Of a stretch of DNA of 64,000 bases, positions 9,757 through 17,659 are shown piece by piece. The notes under the pieces are model-generated. The model searched no databases, was not told the DNA's origin, and saw only the letters and a list, made by a program, of their open reading frames with translations. A program made the translations under genes and the position numbers. The DNA lies in contig NZ_CP083564.1 in the NCBI RefSeq assembly GCF_025143985.1, positions 1,427,501-1,491,500 of the forward strand, read 5' to 3'. The DNA comes from Sulfitobacter sp. W027 (GTDB lineage: Bacteria; Pseudomonadota; Alphaproteobacteria; Rhodobacterales; Rhodobacteraceae). Each line of letters starts with the position of its first letter. Positions within the stretch are counted from its first letter, which is position 1.

Positions 9757-10761
9757 TCACGCGCTTTTGGCCAAAAGCCGGGCGACATCGGGGGCGAAGT
9801 AGGTCAGCACCCCGTCGCAGCCCGCGCGTTTGAAGGCCAGAAGGCTCTCCATCATCACCCGTTCGCCATCGACCCAACCTTGGTCCGCCGCGCCTCGGAT
9901 CATGCTATATTCGCCCGACACCTGATAGGCGAAGGTCGGCGCGCCGAAAGCGTCTTTCACACGGCGGCAGATATCCAGATAGGGCATGCCGGGTTTGACC
10001 ATGACCATATCCGCGCCTTCCGAAAGATCGCGTGCCACAAGCCGCAGCGCTTCGTCGCTGTTGGCGGGATCCATTTGATAGGTTTTCTTGTCGCCCGTGA
10101 GTGCCGAAGACGCGCCCACTGCATCACGGAACGGGCCGTAGAATGCACTGGCGTATTTGGCGGCATAGCTCAGGATCATCACATCGTGATGCCCGGCGGT
10201 CTCAAGGGCTTCACGGATCGCGCCGATGCGGCCATCCATCATATCCGACGGCCCGATGATATCCGCGCCTGCTTCGGCTTGGGCCAGCGCCATCTTGACC
10301 AGCGCCTCGACGGTGCGGTCATTCACGATGATGCCGTCTTCGACAAAACCGTCGTGGCCGTTAATGTTATAGGTGTCCAGCGCCACATCGGTCATCACCA
10401 CCATCTGCGGCACGGCCTTTTTGATCGCCGTGATGGCGCGGTTGGTGGCGTTTTGCGGATCCCACGCGCAGGCGCAGTCTTCGGTCCGGTCCTCGGGGCC
10501 GGTATAGGGAAAGACGCAGACCGCGCCGATACCAAGATCCGCCGCCTCGCGTACCGCCGCGACCAGCTTGTCAACCGAGCGGCGCATGACGCCGGGCATG
10601 GAGGGGATCGGCTCTTCGACCCCGTCGCCTTCGCGCACAAAAACCGGCCAGATCAGATCACCCAATTGCAGGTCATTCTCGCGCACCAGCGCGCGGATTC
10701 CGGCATTGGCGCGGGTGCGGCGCAAGCGGGTGGCGGGGAAGGGGGCGTGGACGGGTTGCAT
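9757..10761 (-). CDS. hemB: Porphobilinogen synthase (delta-aminolevulinic acid dehydratase)
   Basis: A 334-residue enzyme that condenses two 5-aminolevulinate molecules to porphobilinogen in heme, B12 and, where present, bacteriochlorophyll synthesis. The Schiff-base lysines lie in SYAAKYAS and MVKPGMPY. The usual metal-site cysteines are replaced by DVALDTYNINGHDG, so this is the Asp-type, zinc-independent form found in Rhodobacter and Pseudomonas. The start at 10761 is supported by TGAGGT eight bases upstream. The frame continues 5' but overlaps the divergent gene and lacks family similarity there. Confidence 0.95.
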   Translation of the reverse strand: MQPVHAPFPATRLRRTRANAGIRALVRENDLQLGDLIWPVFVREGDGVEEPIPSMPGVMRRSVDKLVAAVREAADLGIGAVCVFPYTGPEDRTEDCACAWDPQNATNRAITAIKKAVPQMVVMTDVALDTYNINGHDGFVEDGIIVNDRTVEALVKMALAQAEAGADIIGPSDMMDGRIGAIREALETAGHHDVMILSYAAKYASAFYGPFRDAVGASSALTGDKKTYQMDPANSDEALRLVARDLSEGADMVMVKPGMPYLDICRRVKDAFGAPTFAYQVSGEYSMIRGAADQGWVDGERVMMESLLAFKRAGCDGVLTYFAPDVARLLAKSA

Positions 10762-10850
10762 CAAAATTACCTCAGAATGGCTTGGCACGGGCTTGCCATG
10801 TATTTTTGAACGCCTCAACCCTATGAATTGTCGCGTCGGACAGCTAAGAG

Positions 10851-11408
10851 ATGCGAACTCAATTTTCGGACGAGCACGCCTTGGACTGGTATCAGACCCT
10901 TTTCGAAATGATTGACATGCGCTCTTTCTCGAACCTTTGGTTCTGGATCGCGCTGGCTGTGATGTGGTCCACCGCAAGTCATTGGGTGCTGGGCGTGCCC
11001 TTTGACATGGTGCTGCGCGCCCGGCGTCATGGCGGTGAGGCGCAGGTTGATCTCGAAGACATCGTGCGCATCAATGTGAACCGTCTGCTCTATATCTCGC
11101 AGGTCTCGGGCCTCTGGCTCTTGGGGCTTGGGTTCTTCGTGCTGACCTCTTTGGTGCTTTTAGGGTTTGCCTATGGCATCGAATTTGCCCAAGCCCTGCT
11201 GCTGCTCGGCTTCCCCATGTCATTGGTAGGGCTGCTGAGCCTGTCGACCGCGCGGCTGATCCGCATTGAAGGCTCGACCGGTGACGTGTTGCAGCGCCGT
11301 TTGATGCGGCACCGGCTCTATACCCAGATCATCGGTATGATCTCGATCTTCGTGACCGCGCTTTGGGGAATGTATCAAAATCTAAGCATTGGTGCGCTGG
11401 CGGGTTGA
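10851..11408 (+). CDS. Conserved Roseobacter membrane protein, function unknown
   Basis: A 185-residue protein with about four hydrophobic helices, near residues 27-48, 80-105, 108-140 and 158-180. From memory, relatives in Rhodobacteraceae carry the database label 'component of SufBCD complex'; nothing visible here (no Fe-S motif, no suf neighbour) supports that. The ATG at 10851 lacks a clear ribosome site. A TTG at 10881, giving an N-terminus DWYQTLFEMIDMRSFSN, is an alternative start. It is divergent from hemB and lies 31 bases before mfd on the same strand. Confidence 0.7.
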   Translation: MRTQFSDEHALDWYQTLFEMIDMRSFSNLWFWIALAVMWSTASHWVLGVPFDMVLRARRHGGEAQVDLEDIVRINVNRLLYISQVSGLWLLGLGFFVLTSLVLLGFAYGIEFAQALLLLGFPMSLVGLLSLSTARLIRIEGSTGDVLQRRLMRHRLYTQIIGMISIFVTALWGMYQNLSIGALAG

Positions 11409-11439
11409 CAGGCCCTCCCTGAGGCCCAATTGAGACCCG

Positions 11440-14400
11440 ATGAACGATCCGCGTAATATCACCCTCTCCGGCGTTCCCGAAGGCTTTGATGCCCGCGCCA
11501 TTCTTGATGAACTCGCCAAGGGCGGCCAGCCGGTGGTCCATGTGGCGCGCGATGACAAGCGGATGGCGGCAATGCAGGCCGCCCTGCGGTTCTATGCGCC
11601 TCAGATGCCAGTCGTCACCTTTCCAAGCTGGGATTGCCTGCCGTACGACCGGGTGTCGCCCAACGCCGATATCTCAGCGCAGCGCATGGCGACGCTGGCT
11701 GCGCTGGTGCATGGGATGCCCGAGCAATTCGTTCTGCTGACGACGTTGAATGCGGCCAGCCAACGCATCCCCGCGCGCGAGACCCTCCGCGATGCCGCCT
11801 TTGCGGCACGTGTCGGCAGCCGGATTGACGAAAAGGCGCTGCGCGAATTTCTGGTGCGTATGGGTTTTGTGCAAAGCCCCACGGTGATGGAGCCGGGCGA
11901 CTATGCGGTGCGGGGCGGGATCATCGACATCTACCCGCCCGGCGACCTTGGCCCGGTGCGGCTCGATCTCTTTGGGGATGTGCTGGACGGCGCACGCCGC
12001 TTTGACCCGGCGACGCAGCGCACCACGGAAAAGCTCGATCTGGTGGAGCTGGCCCCGGTCAGCGAGGTGATCCTCGACGAGGCGGCGATTACCCGTTTCC
12101 GGCAGAACTACCGCATTGAGTTCGGCGCGGCAGGCACCGACGATCCGCTGTACGAGGCGATCAGCGCGGGCCGCAAACATCAGGGCGCAGAGCATTGGCT
12201 GGCGTTTTTCCACGACAACCTCGAAACGCTCTTTGACTATTTGCCGAAGGCTACGATCACGCTGGACGATCAACTGACGCCTATGCGCCTCGCGCGGTGG
12301 GACACGATCGCCGACCAATATGAGACGCGACAACTGGCGATGAAGACGCGCTCCAAAATGGATAGCGTCTATAAACCCGCACCGCCTGAGGGGCTTTACT
12401 TGACCGACGATGCTTGGGAGGCAGAATTGGTCGGGCGTCGGGTGATCCAATTCAACCCGCTTCCGCAGCCGACCGGGCCGGGGGTATTGGACGCCGGGGC
12501 GCGGATCGGGCGCAATTTCTCGCCGGAGCGGCAGCAGGAATCTGTGAGCCTTTTCGGCGCGTTGGCTTCGCATATTAAAGCGAAACTTGAAGTCGGACCG
12601 GTGCTGATTGCCAGCTACTCCGAAGGCGCACGCGAACGCCTGACCGGGCTGATCGAAGACGAAGGACTGGCCGAAGCGATTCCGGTGACAGATGCCACAC
12701 GCATCGGTAAACGCGGGCTGCATCTGGCCGTTTGGGCATTGGAGCACGGGTTCGAAGCGCCGGGGATGACGGTGATTTCCGAGCAGGACGTGCTGGGCGA
12801 CCGCCTCATCCGCGCCCCGAAACGCAAGCGCCGGGCCGAAAATTTCCTGACCGAAGCGCAAAGCCTCAGCCCCGGCGATCTGGTGGTTCATGTGGACCAC
12901 GGCATCGGGCGCTATCACGGCATGGAAGTGGTGACGGCAGCGGGCGCGGCGCATGAATGTCTCGTGCTGGAATATGCCGAGCAATCAAAGCTTTATCTGC
13001 CTGTTGAGAACATCGAACTGCTGTCGCGCTATGGCCATGAAGAAGGGCTTTTGGACAAGCTCGGCGGTGGGGCGTGGCAGTCGAAAAAGGCCAAGCTCAA
13101 GGAACGCATCCGCGAAATGGCGGACAAGCTCATCCGCATCGCGGCCGAGCGGGCGCTGCGCAAGGCCCCCGTTCTCGACCCGCCGCCGGGCATGTGGGAT
13201 GCCTTCTCGGCGCGCTTCCCCTATAGCGAGACCGATGACCAGCTGCGCGCAATTGGCGATGTGATCGACGACCTGACAAGCGGCAACCCGATGGACCGTC
13301 TGGTCTGTGGCGACGTGGGCTTTGGCAAGACCGAGGTCGCCATGCGTGCGGCCTTTGTTGCGGCCATGTCCGGTGTGCAGGTCGCCGTGATTGCGCCGAC
13401 GACGCTGCTGGCGCGGCAGCACTTTAAAAGCTTTGCCGAACGCTTCCGCGGCTTTCCGATTGAGGTGCGCCAGTTGAGCCGTTTTGTCTCGGCCAAAGAG
13501 GCGACGGCGACGCGGGACGAGATGGCCAAAGGCACCGTCGATATCGTCATCGGGACCCACGCGCTGCTGGCGAAGGGCATCCGGTTCAAAGACCTTGGAT
13601 TGCTGGTGATCGACGAAGAGCAGCATTTTGGCGTGGGTCACAAGGAGCGGCTCAAGGCATTGCGCACGGACATTCACGTGTTGACCCTCACCGCGACGCC
13701 GATCCCGCGCACGCTGCAACTGTCGCTGACCGGGGTGCGCGATTTGTCGGTGATCGGCACGCCGCCCGTCGACCGTCTGTCGATCCGCACCTATGTCAGC
13801 GAGTTCGACGCGGTGACGATCCGAGAGGCGCTGCTGCGGGAGCATTATCGCGGCGGGCAGAGTTTCTACGTGGTGCCGCGTGTGTCGGACCTGCGCGAGA
13901 TCGAGGAGTTCCTCAAAGCGCAACTGCCTGAATTAACTTACGTTATCGCCCATGGGCAATTGGCGGCAGGCGAGTTGGATGACCGGATGAACGCCTTTTA
14001 CGACGGCAAGTTCGACATTCTGCTGGCCACGACAATCGTTGAATCCGGCCTCGATATTCCCACCGCCAACACGATGATCGTGCACCGGGCCGACATGTTC
14101 GGGCTGGCGCAGCTTTACCAGATCAGGGGCCGTGTGGGCCGCTCGAAAACCCGCGCTTATGCGTACCTCACGACCAAACCGCGCGCCAAGCTGACGGATA
14201 CCGCGCAAAAACGTTTGCGGGTGTTGGGCAGTCTCGACACGCTCGGCGCGGGCTTTACGTTGGCGTCGCAAGACCTTGATATTCGCGGGGCGGGCAACCT
14301 GCTGGGCGAAGATCAAAGCGGCCAGATGCGCGATGTAGGCTTTGAGCTTTACCAGTCGATGCTGGAAGAGGCGATTGCCAAGATCAAAGCGGGCGAGATG

Positions 14401-14916
14401 GAGGGACTCAGCGAGGCCGACGAGCAATGGGCGCCACAGATCAACCTTGGCGTGCCGGTGCTGATCCCCGAAGATTATGTGCCCGATCTGGATGTGCGCT
14501 TGGGCCTTTACCGCCGTCTCAGCGAGCTGTCGACCAAGGTGGAACTTGAAGGTTTTGCCGCCGAGTTGATCGACCGTTTCGGCAAGCTGCCGAAAGAGGT
14601 CAACACGCTGATGCTGGTCGTGCGGATCAAGGCCATGTGCAAACGCGCCGGGATCGCCAAGCTCGATGGCGGGCCGAAGGGCGCGACGATCCAGTTCCAC
14701 AACGACAAGTTCGCCTCGCCCGAGGGGCTGGTGCAGTTCATTCAGGATCAGCGCGGGCTTGCAAAGGTCAAGGACAACAAGATTGTCGTGCGCCGCGATT
14801 GGAAGTCGGATGCCGATAAGATCAAGGGTGCCTTTGCCATTGCACGTGACCTTGCTGAACATGTGATCGCCAAAGAGAAAACCGCAAAGAAGGCAAAGGC
14901 AAAGGCAAAGGGCTAA
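11440..14916 (+). CDS. mfd: Transcription-repair coupling factor Mfd
   Basis: A full-length 1158-residue Mfd. The domains are in order: UvrB-like N-terminal domains (about 1-330), the RNA-polymerase-interacting CarD-like domain beginning near VHVDHGIGRYHGM, then the translocase motor. The motor has Walker A VCGDVGFGKTEVA, the DEEQ box VIDEEQHFGVGHKE, TLTATPIPRTLQLS and QIRGRVGRS, followed by the TRCF C-terminal domain. Mfd pushes stalled RNA polymerase off lesions and recruits UvrA. The protein ends in a Lys/Ala tail encoded by a short hexamer repeat. The start is the ATG at 11440, with a weak ribosome site. Confidence 0.97.
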   Translation: MNDPRNITLSGVPEGFDARAILDELAKGGQPVVHVARDDKRMAAMQAALRFYAPQMPVVTFPSWDCLPYDRVSPNADISAQRMATLAALVHGMPEQFVLLTTLNAASQRIPARETLRDAAFAARVGSRIDEKALREFLVRMGFVQSPTVMEPGDYAVRGGIIDIYPPGDLGPVRLDLFGDVLDGARRFDPATQRTTEKLDLVELAPVSEVILDEAAITRFRQNYRIEFGAAGTDDPLYEAISAGRKHQGAEHWLAFFHDNLETLFDYLPKATITLDDQLTPMRLARWDTIADQYETRQLAMKTRSKMDSVYKPAPPEGLYLTDDAWEAELVGRRVIQFNPLPQPTGPGVLDAGARIGRNFSPERQQESVSLFGALASHIKAKLEVGPVLIASYSEGARERLTGLIEDEGLAEAIPVTDATRIGKRGLHLAVWALEHGFEAPGMTVISEQDVLGDRLIRAPKRKRRAENFLTEAQSLSPGDLVVHVDHGIGRYHGMEVVTAAGAAHECLVLEYAEQSKLYLPVENIELLSRYGHEEGLLDKLGGGAWQSKKAKLKERIREMADKLIRIAAERALRKAPVLDPPPGMWDAFSARFPYSETDDQLRAIGDVIDDLTSGNPMDRLVCGDVGFGKTEVAMRAAFVAAMSGVQVAVIAPTTLLARQHFKSFAERFRGFPIEVRQLSRFVSAKEATATRDEMAKGTVDIVIGTHALLAKGIRFKDLGLLVIDEEQHFGVGHKERLKALRTDIHVLTLTATPIPRTLQLSLTGVRDLSVIGTPPVDRLSIRTYVSEFDAVTIREALLREHYRGGQSFYVVPRVSDLREIEEFLKAQLPELTYVIAHGQLAAGELDDRMNAFYDGKFDILLATTIVESGLDIPTANTMIVHRADMFGLAQLYQIRGRVGRSKTRAYAYLTTKPRAKLTDTAQKRLRVLGSLDTLGAGFTLASQDLDIRGAGNLLGEDQSGQMRDVGFELYQSMLEEAIAKIKAGEMEGLSEADEQWAPQINLGVPVLIPEDYVPDLDVRLGLYRRLSELSTKVELEGFAAELIDRFGKLPKEVNTLMLVVRIKAMCKRAGIAKLDGGPKGATIQFHNDKFASPEGLVQFIQDQRGLAKVKDNKIVVRRDWKSDADKIKGAFAIARDLAEHVIAKEKTAKKAKAKAKG

Positions 14917-14926
14917 GCCCCTGTAA

Positions 14927-14947
14927 GGCGGCGGTTATTCCGCCGCC
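14927..14947 (+). terminator. Hairpin at the mfd / MFS convergent junction
   Basis: GGCGGCGG pairs with CCGCCGCC across a TTATT loop. The loop and right arm overlap the stop of the convergent MFS gene. A T-run is lacking, so termination efficiency is uncertain. Confidence 0.5.
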
Positions 14948-16167
14948 GCCGGTTGCCGGTTCTCAACCCGTCCCATGTTGAGCATCATCCCATAGGCCGC
15001 GATCGCCATAACAAGCATCGCCAGCGCCAGCGGTTTGGTCGTGCCATCAAACATCAGCCCCACGGGGGAGGCAATCAGCGCGGCCAGCACTGTCGAGATC
15101 GCGCCTACGACAGAGGCCGCCATGCCCGCGATATGGCCCATCGGCTCCATCGCGATGGCGTTGAGATTGCCCAACGTCAGCCCCGCTTGGAAGAACAGGC
15201 AGGTCTGGAAGAAGACGAAGGCGGCAAAGCCGTAAGGGTCGGGCAGGGCGCCGAGGTTCAGGAAATACATGGCCCCTGACAGCAGAATTTGAAAGCCAAA
15301 GGCGATGCTCACCAATCGGCGCATGCCATAGCGCACCACCAGCAGCGCATTGATCAGGCTGGCGCTGGCCGCCACAACGGCGATGCCCCCGAACCACAGC
15401 GGGAAGCTCTCTCCCCGACCATAGACGGTGTCATAGATCGGCTGTACCAGCATGATCATCGAAAACAGCATCGCCAAGGCCAGCGATTGCACGAGGATCG
15501 ACAGGCGTACCGTGGGGTGTCCGACTAACTCACGTACTGCGCCAATGATCAACCGTGCGCGCAGGGGGCGGCGGCTTTCTGGCGGCAGTGTTTCGGGCAG
15601 GCGCAGGCCCATCCAAATGACCGAGATGATCGAGAAGGCCATGAAGGCGATAAAGATCGCGCGCCAGCCAGCCGTGAGGATGATCCCCGCGCCCAGCATC
15701 GGGGCCATTGCCGGCACCAGTGCGAATACCATCATCACCACCGACATGATCCGTGCCATCTCGCGCCCTTGATAGAGGTCACGAATGATTGCCACGGCCA
15801 CCACGCGGGGGCCGGAGGCGCCGAGCCCTTGAAAAATACGGGCCACGAGCATGACTTCCAGAGAGTTGCTCATCCATGCCACGAAGGCCGACAGCGAATA
15901 GAGTGCCGCGCCGCCAAAGACCACGTTGCGGCGACCGAAAGCATCCGACAACGGCCCGCTAAAGAACGTGCCCAGCCCCATGCCCAGCACGAAGGCCGTG
16001 AGGATCAGCGGGGCGCGGTGGGCGAGTTCGGGCGAGAGTTCTGCTGCAATCTCAGGCAGGGCGGGCAGCATTGCATCGATGGAAAAGGCGATGGTAGCGG
16101 TCATCATCGCGATGAGGCCGACGAATTCGATCCGCCCCATAGAGAATTCTGGGTTTTGAGTGGTCAC
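14935..16167 (-). CDS. Multidrug efflux MFS transporter, Bcr/CflA type
   Basis: A 410-residue, roughly 12-helix inner-membrane protein of the drug:H+ antiporter-1 group. Motif A is visible between helices 2 and 3 as GPLSDAFGRRNVVFG. Motif C is suggested by ALVPAMAPMLGAGI in helix 5, the antiporter signature. The GTG at 16167 is preceded by CGGAG; the ATG at 16140 is an alternative. An upstream palindrome may be an operator (see findings). Bcr/CflA relatives export bicyclomycin, sulfonamides, chloramphenicol or cysteine; the substrate is not predictable here. Confidence 0.88.
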   Translation of the reverse strand: MTTQNPEFSMGRIEFVGLIAMMTATIAFSIDAMLPALPEIAAELSPELAHRAPLILTAFVLGMGLGTFFSGPLSDAFGRRNVVFGGAALYSLSAFVAWMSNSLEVMLVARIFQGLGASGPRVVAVAIIRDLYQGREMARIMSVVMMVFALVPAMAPMLGAGIILTAGWRAIFIAFMAFSIISVIWMGLRLPETLPPESRRPLRARLIIGAVRELVGHPTVRLSILVQSLALAMLFSMIMLVQPIYDTVYGRGESFPLWFGGIAVVAASASLINALLVVRYGMRRLVSIAFGFQILLSGAMYFLNLGALPDPYGFAAFVFFQTCLFFQAGLTLGNLNAIAMEPMGHIAGMAASVVGAISTVLAALIASPVGLMFDGTTKPLALAMLVMAIAAYGMMLNMGRVENRQPAAAE

Positions 16168-16242
16168 GGGCGCGCGCTCCGGCGATTGTCCCGAACGGCG
16201 GATCCGTCTGGGCAGGCTTCAGGGAATAACTTGTGGTTGCGC

Positions 16243-16257
16243 TCTCGATAATCGAGA
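16243..16257. promoter_or_regulatory. Perfect palindrome, candidate operator of the MFS pump
   Basis: TCTCGAT-A-ATCGAGA is a perfect 7-1-7 palindrome. Flanking GCG and CGC extend it after a one-base mismatch. It lies 76-90 bases upstream of the MFS start and 32 bases past the stop of the DsbA-like gene, with no T-run to suggest a terminator. Confidence 0.45.
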
Positions 16258-16288
16258 ACGCTTAACTTGGCAATGATTTCCGCCCCGT

Positions 16289-16933
16289 TTAGCTCTGTTG
16301 CTTGGTCAAATCGGCAATGACCTGCGCCCATAGCTCAGGCGGCTGCGCGCCCGGCACGGCATGGGCATTGGCGATGATGAACGTCGGCACGGAGTTCACC
16401 CCCATCTTGCGGCTATGGGCATCGCGGTCGCGGATGTCCTGCGCGTCGACATCGGATTTCAGCAGGCGAGCGACCACGGCGGCGTCCATTTCGATACTGT
16501 CGGCGATATCAGCGAGCACTTCGGCGTCTCCAATGTCTCGGGCATCGACAAAATAGGCTTTGAAAAGGGCGGAGACGGCGGCGGTTTGGCGGCCCTCAAT
16601 CCCGGCCCAATGGATCAGGCGGTGGGCATCCAACGTGTTCGGCGTGCGTTGCATGGCCTCGAAGTTGATGTTCAGCCCGGCTTTTTCAGCGTGTTCCACG
16701 ACCGGCGCATAGGCTTTCACCGCGCCTTCTTTGCCGCCGAATTTGCCTTCGAGATACGCACGGCGGTCCATCCCCTCGCGCGGCATCTCGGGGTTCAGCT
16801 GGAACGGGTGCCATTCAATTGCGAAAGGATGATTGGGCTGGTCCTGCAACGCGCGGTCCAGATGCGCCTTACCGATATAGCACCACGGGCAGATCGGGTC
16901 TGACATGATATCGAGTTTGATCGCTTCGGCCAT
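16289..16933 (-). CDS. DsbA-family oxidoreductase, FrnE-like
   Basis: A 214-residue thioredoxin-fold protein with the active site CPWC at residues 15-18 (SDPICPWCYIGK). That placement and the lack of a signal peptide match the cytoplasmic FrnE/2-hydroxychromene-isomerase-like branch, not periplasmic DsbA. The cis-proline region is GVNSVPTFI. Members have been linked to polyketide synthesis and to oxidative-stress tolerance, but the role here is unknown. I place the start at the ATG at 16933; an in-frame ATG at 16945 would add four residues. Confidence 0.88.
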   Translation of the reverse strand: MAEAIKLDIMSDPICPWCYIGKAHLDRALQDQPNHPFAIEWHPFQLNPEMPREGMDRRAYLEGKFGGKEGAVKAYAPVVEHAEKAGLNINFEAMQRTPNTLDAHRLIHWAGIEGRQTAAVSALFKAYFVDARDIGDAEVLADIADSIEMDAAVVARLLKSDVDAQDIRDRDAHSRKMGVNSVPTFIIANAHAVPGAQPPELWAQVIADLTKQQS

Positions 16934-17035
16934 GGTGCGCCCCATCTATTGCTGCGCAATGGGCATAGCGGGGTGCGGCGGGTATCGCAAGCGGGCAGCG
17001 TTGCAAGCGCCTTTGGGCGCGGCTATAGCAGGTCC

Positions 17036-17659
17036 ATGACAGAGACGCCGCACCGTTCCATGATCCAGATCGCCCGCGAAAGCGGCGCAAGCGAGACCGC
17101 CCCGCCGGTCGACCTTGGCGCGCGGGTGCGCGAGTTGCGCAAGGCGCGCAATTGGACGTTGGAGCAGGCGGCCCGGCAGGCCGGATTGGCGCGCTCTACG
17201 CTTAGCAAGATCGAGAACGGGCTGATGTCGCCCACCTATGACGCGCTGAAAAAGCTCGCCGTGGGGTTGGAAATTACCGTGCCGCAACTGTTTACGCCGC
17301 CTGCGGGGGAGAAGATCACCGGGCGCATGGCCGTGACCCGCGCCGAAGAGGGCGCGGCCAAGGCCACCGGCACCTATGAACATGTCCTGCTGGCTGATGC
17401 GCTGCGCAAAAAACAGATGCTGCCCTACCGTGCGCGCATCCGAGCGCGTCGAATGGAGGAATTCGACGGCTGGGTGCGCCACGATGGGGAGGAATTCCTC
17501 TACGTGCTGACCGGCATGGTGCGGCTCTTTACGGAGTTCTACGAGCCTGTCGACATGCGCCGGGGCGATAGCGCCTATTACGACGCCACCATGGGGCACA
17601 ATGTCGTCTCGCTCAGCGATGAGGATGCGACGATCCTCTGGGTAACCTCACTGGTCTGA
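17036..17659 (+). CDS. XRE-family transcriptional regulator with C-terminal cupin
   Basis: A 207-residue regulator. An HTH_3 domain occupies about residues 20-80 (LRKARNWTLEQAARQAGLARSTLSKIEN-type helix-turn-helix). A cupin_2 barrel fills about residues 120-205. This architecture typically senses small metabolites and regulates amine, amino acid or acetyl-group metabolism. The start is the ATG at 17036 preceded by CAGG; the frame is open further upstream without similarity. The last 12 bases overlap the 3' end of the convergent binding-protein gene, so the two messages are complementary at their ends. Confidence 0.88.
   Translation: MTETPHRSMIQIARESGASETAPPVDLGARVRELRKARNWTLEQAARQAGLARSTLSKIENGLMSPTYDALKKLAVGLEITVPQLFTPPAGEKITGRMAVTRAEEGAAKATGTYEHVLLADALRKKQMLPYRARIRARRMEEFDGWVRHDGEEFLYVLTGMVRLFTEFYEPVDMRRGDSAYYDATMGHNVVSLSDEDATILWVTSLV

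Noticed and set aside
11674..12984. A 436-codon open frame antisense to mfd
   Set aside because: It lies inside the UvrB-like and CarD-like domains of mfd, with no independent ribosome site or similarity.
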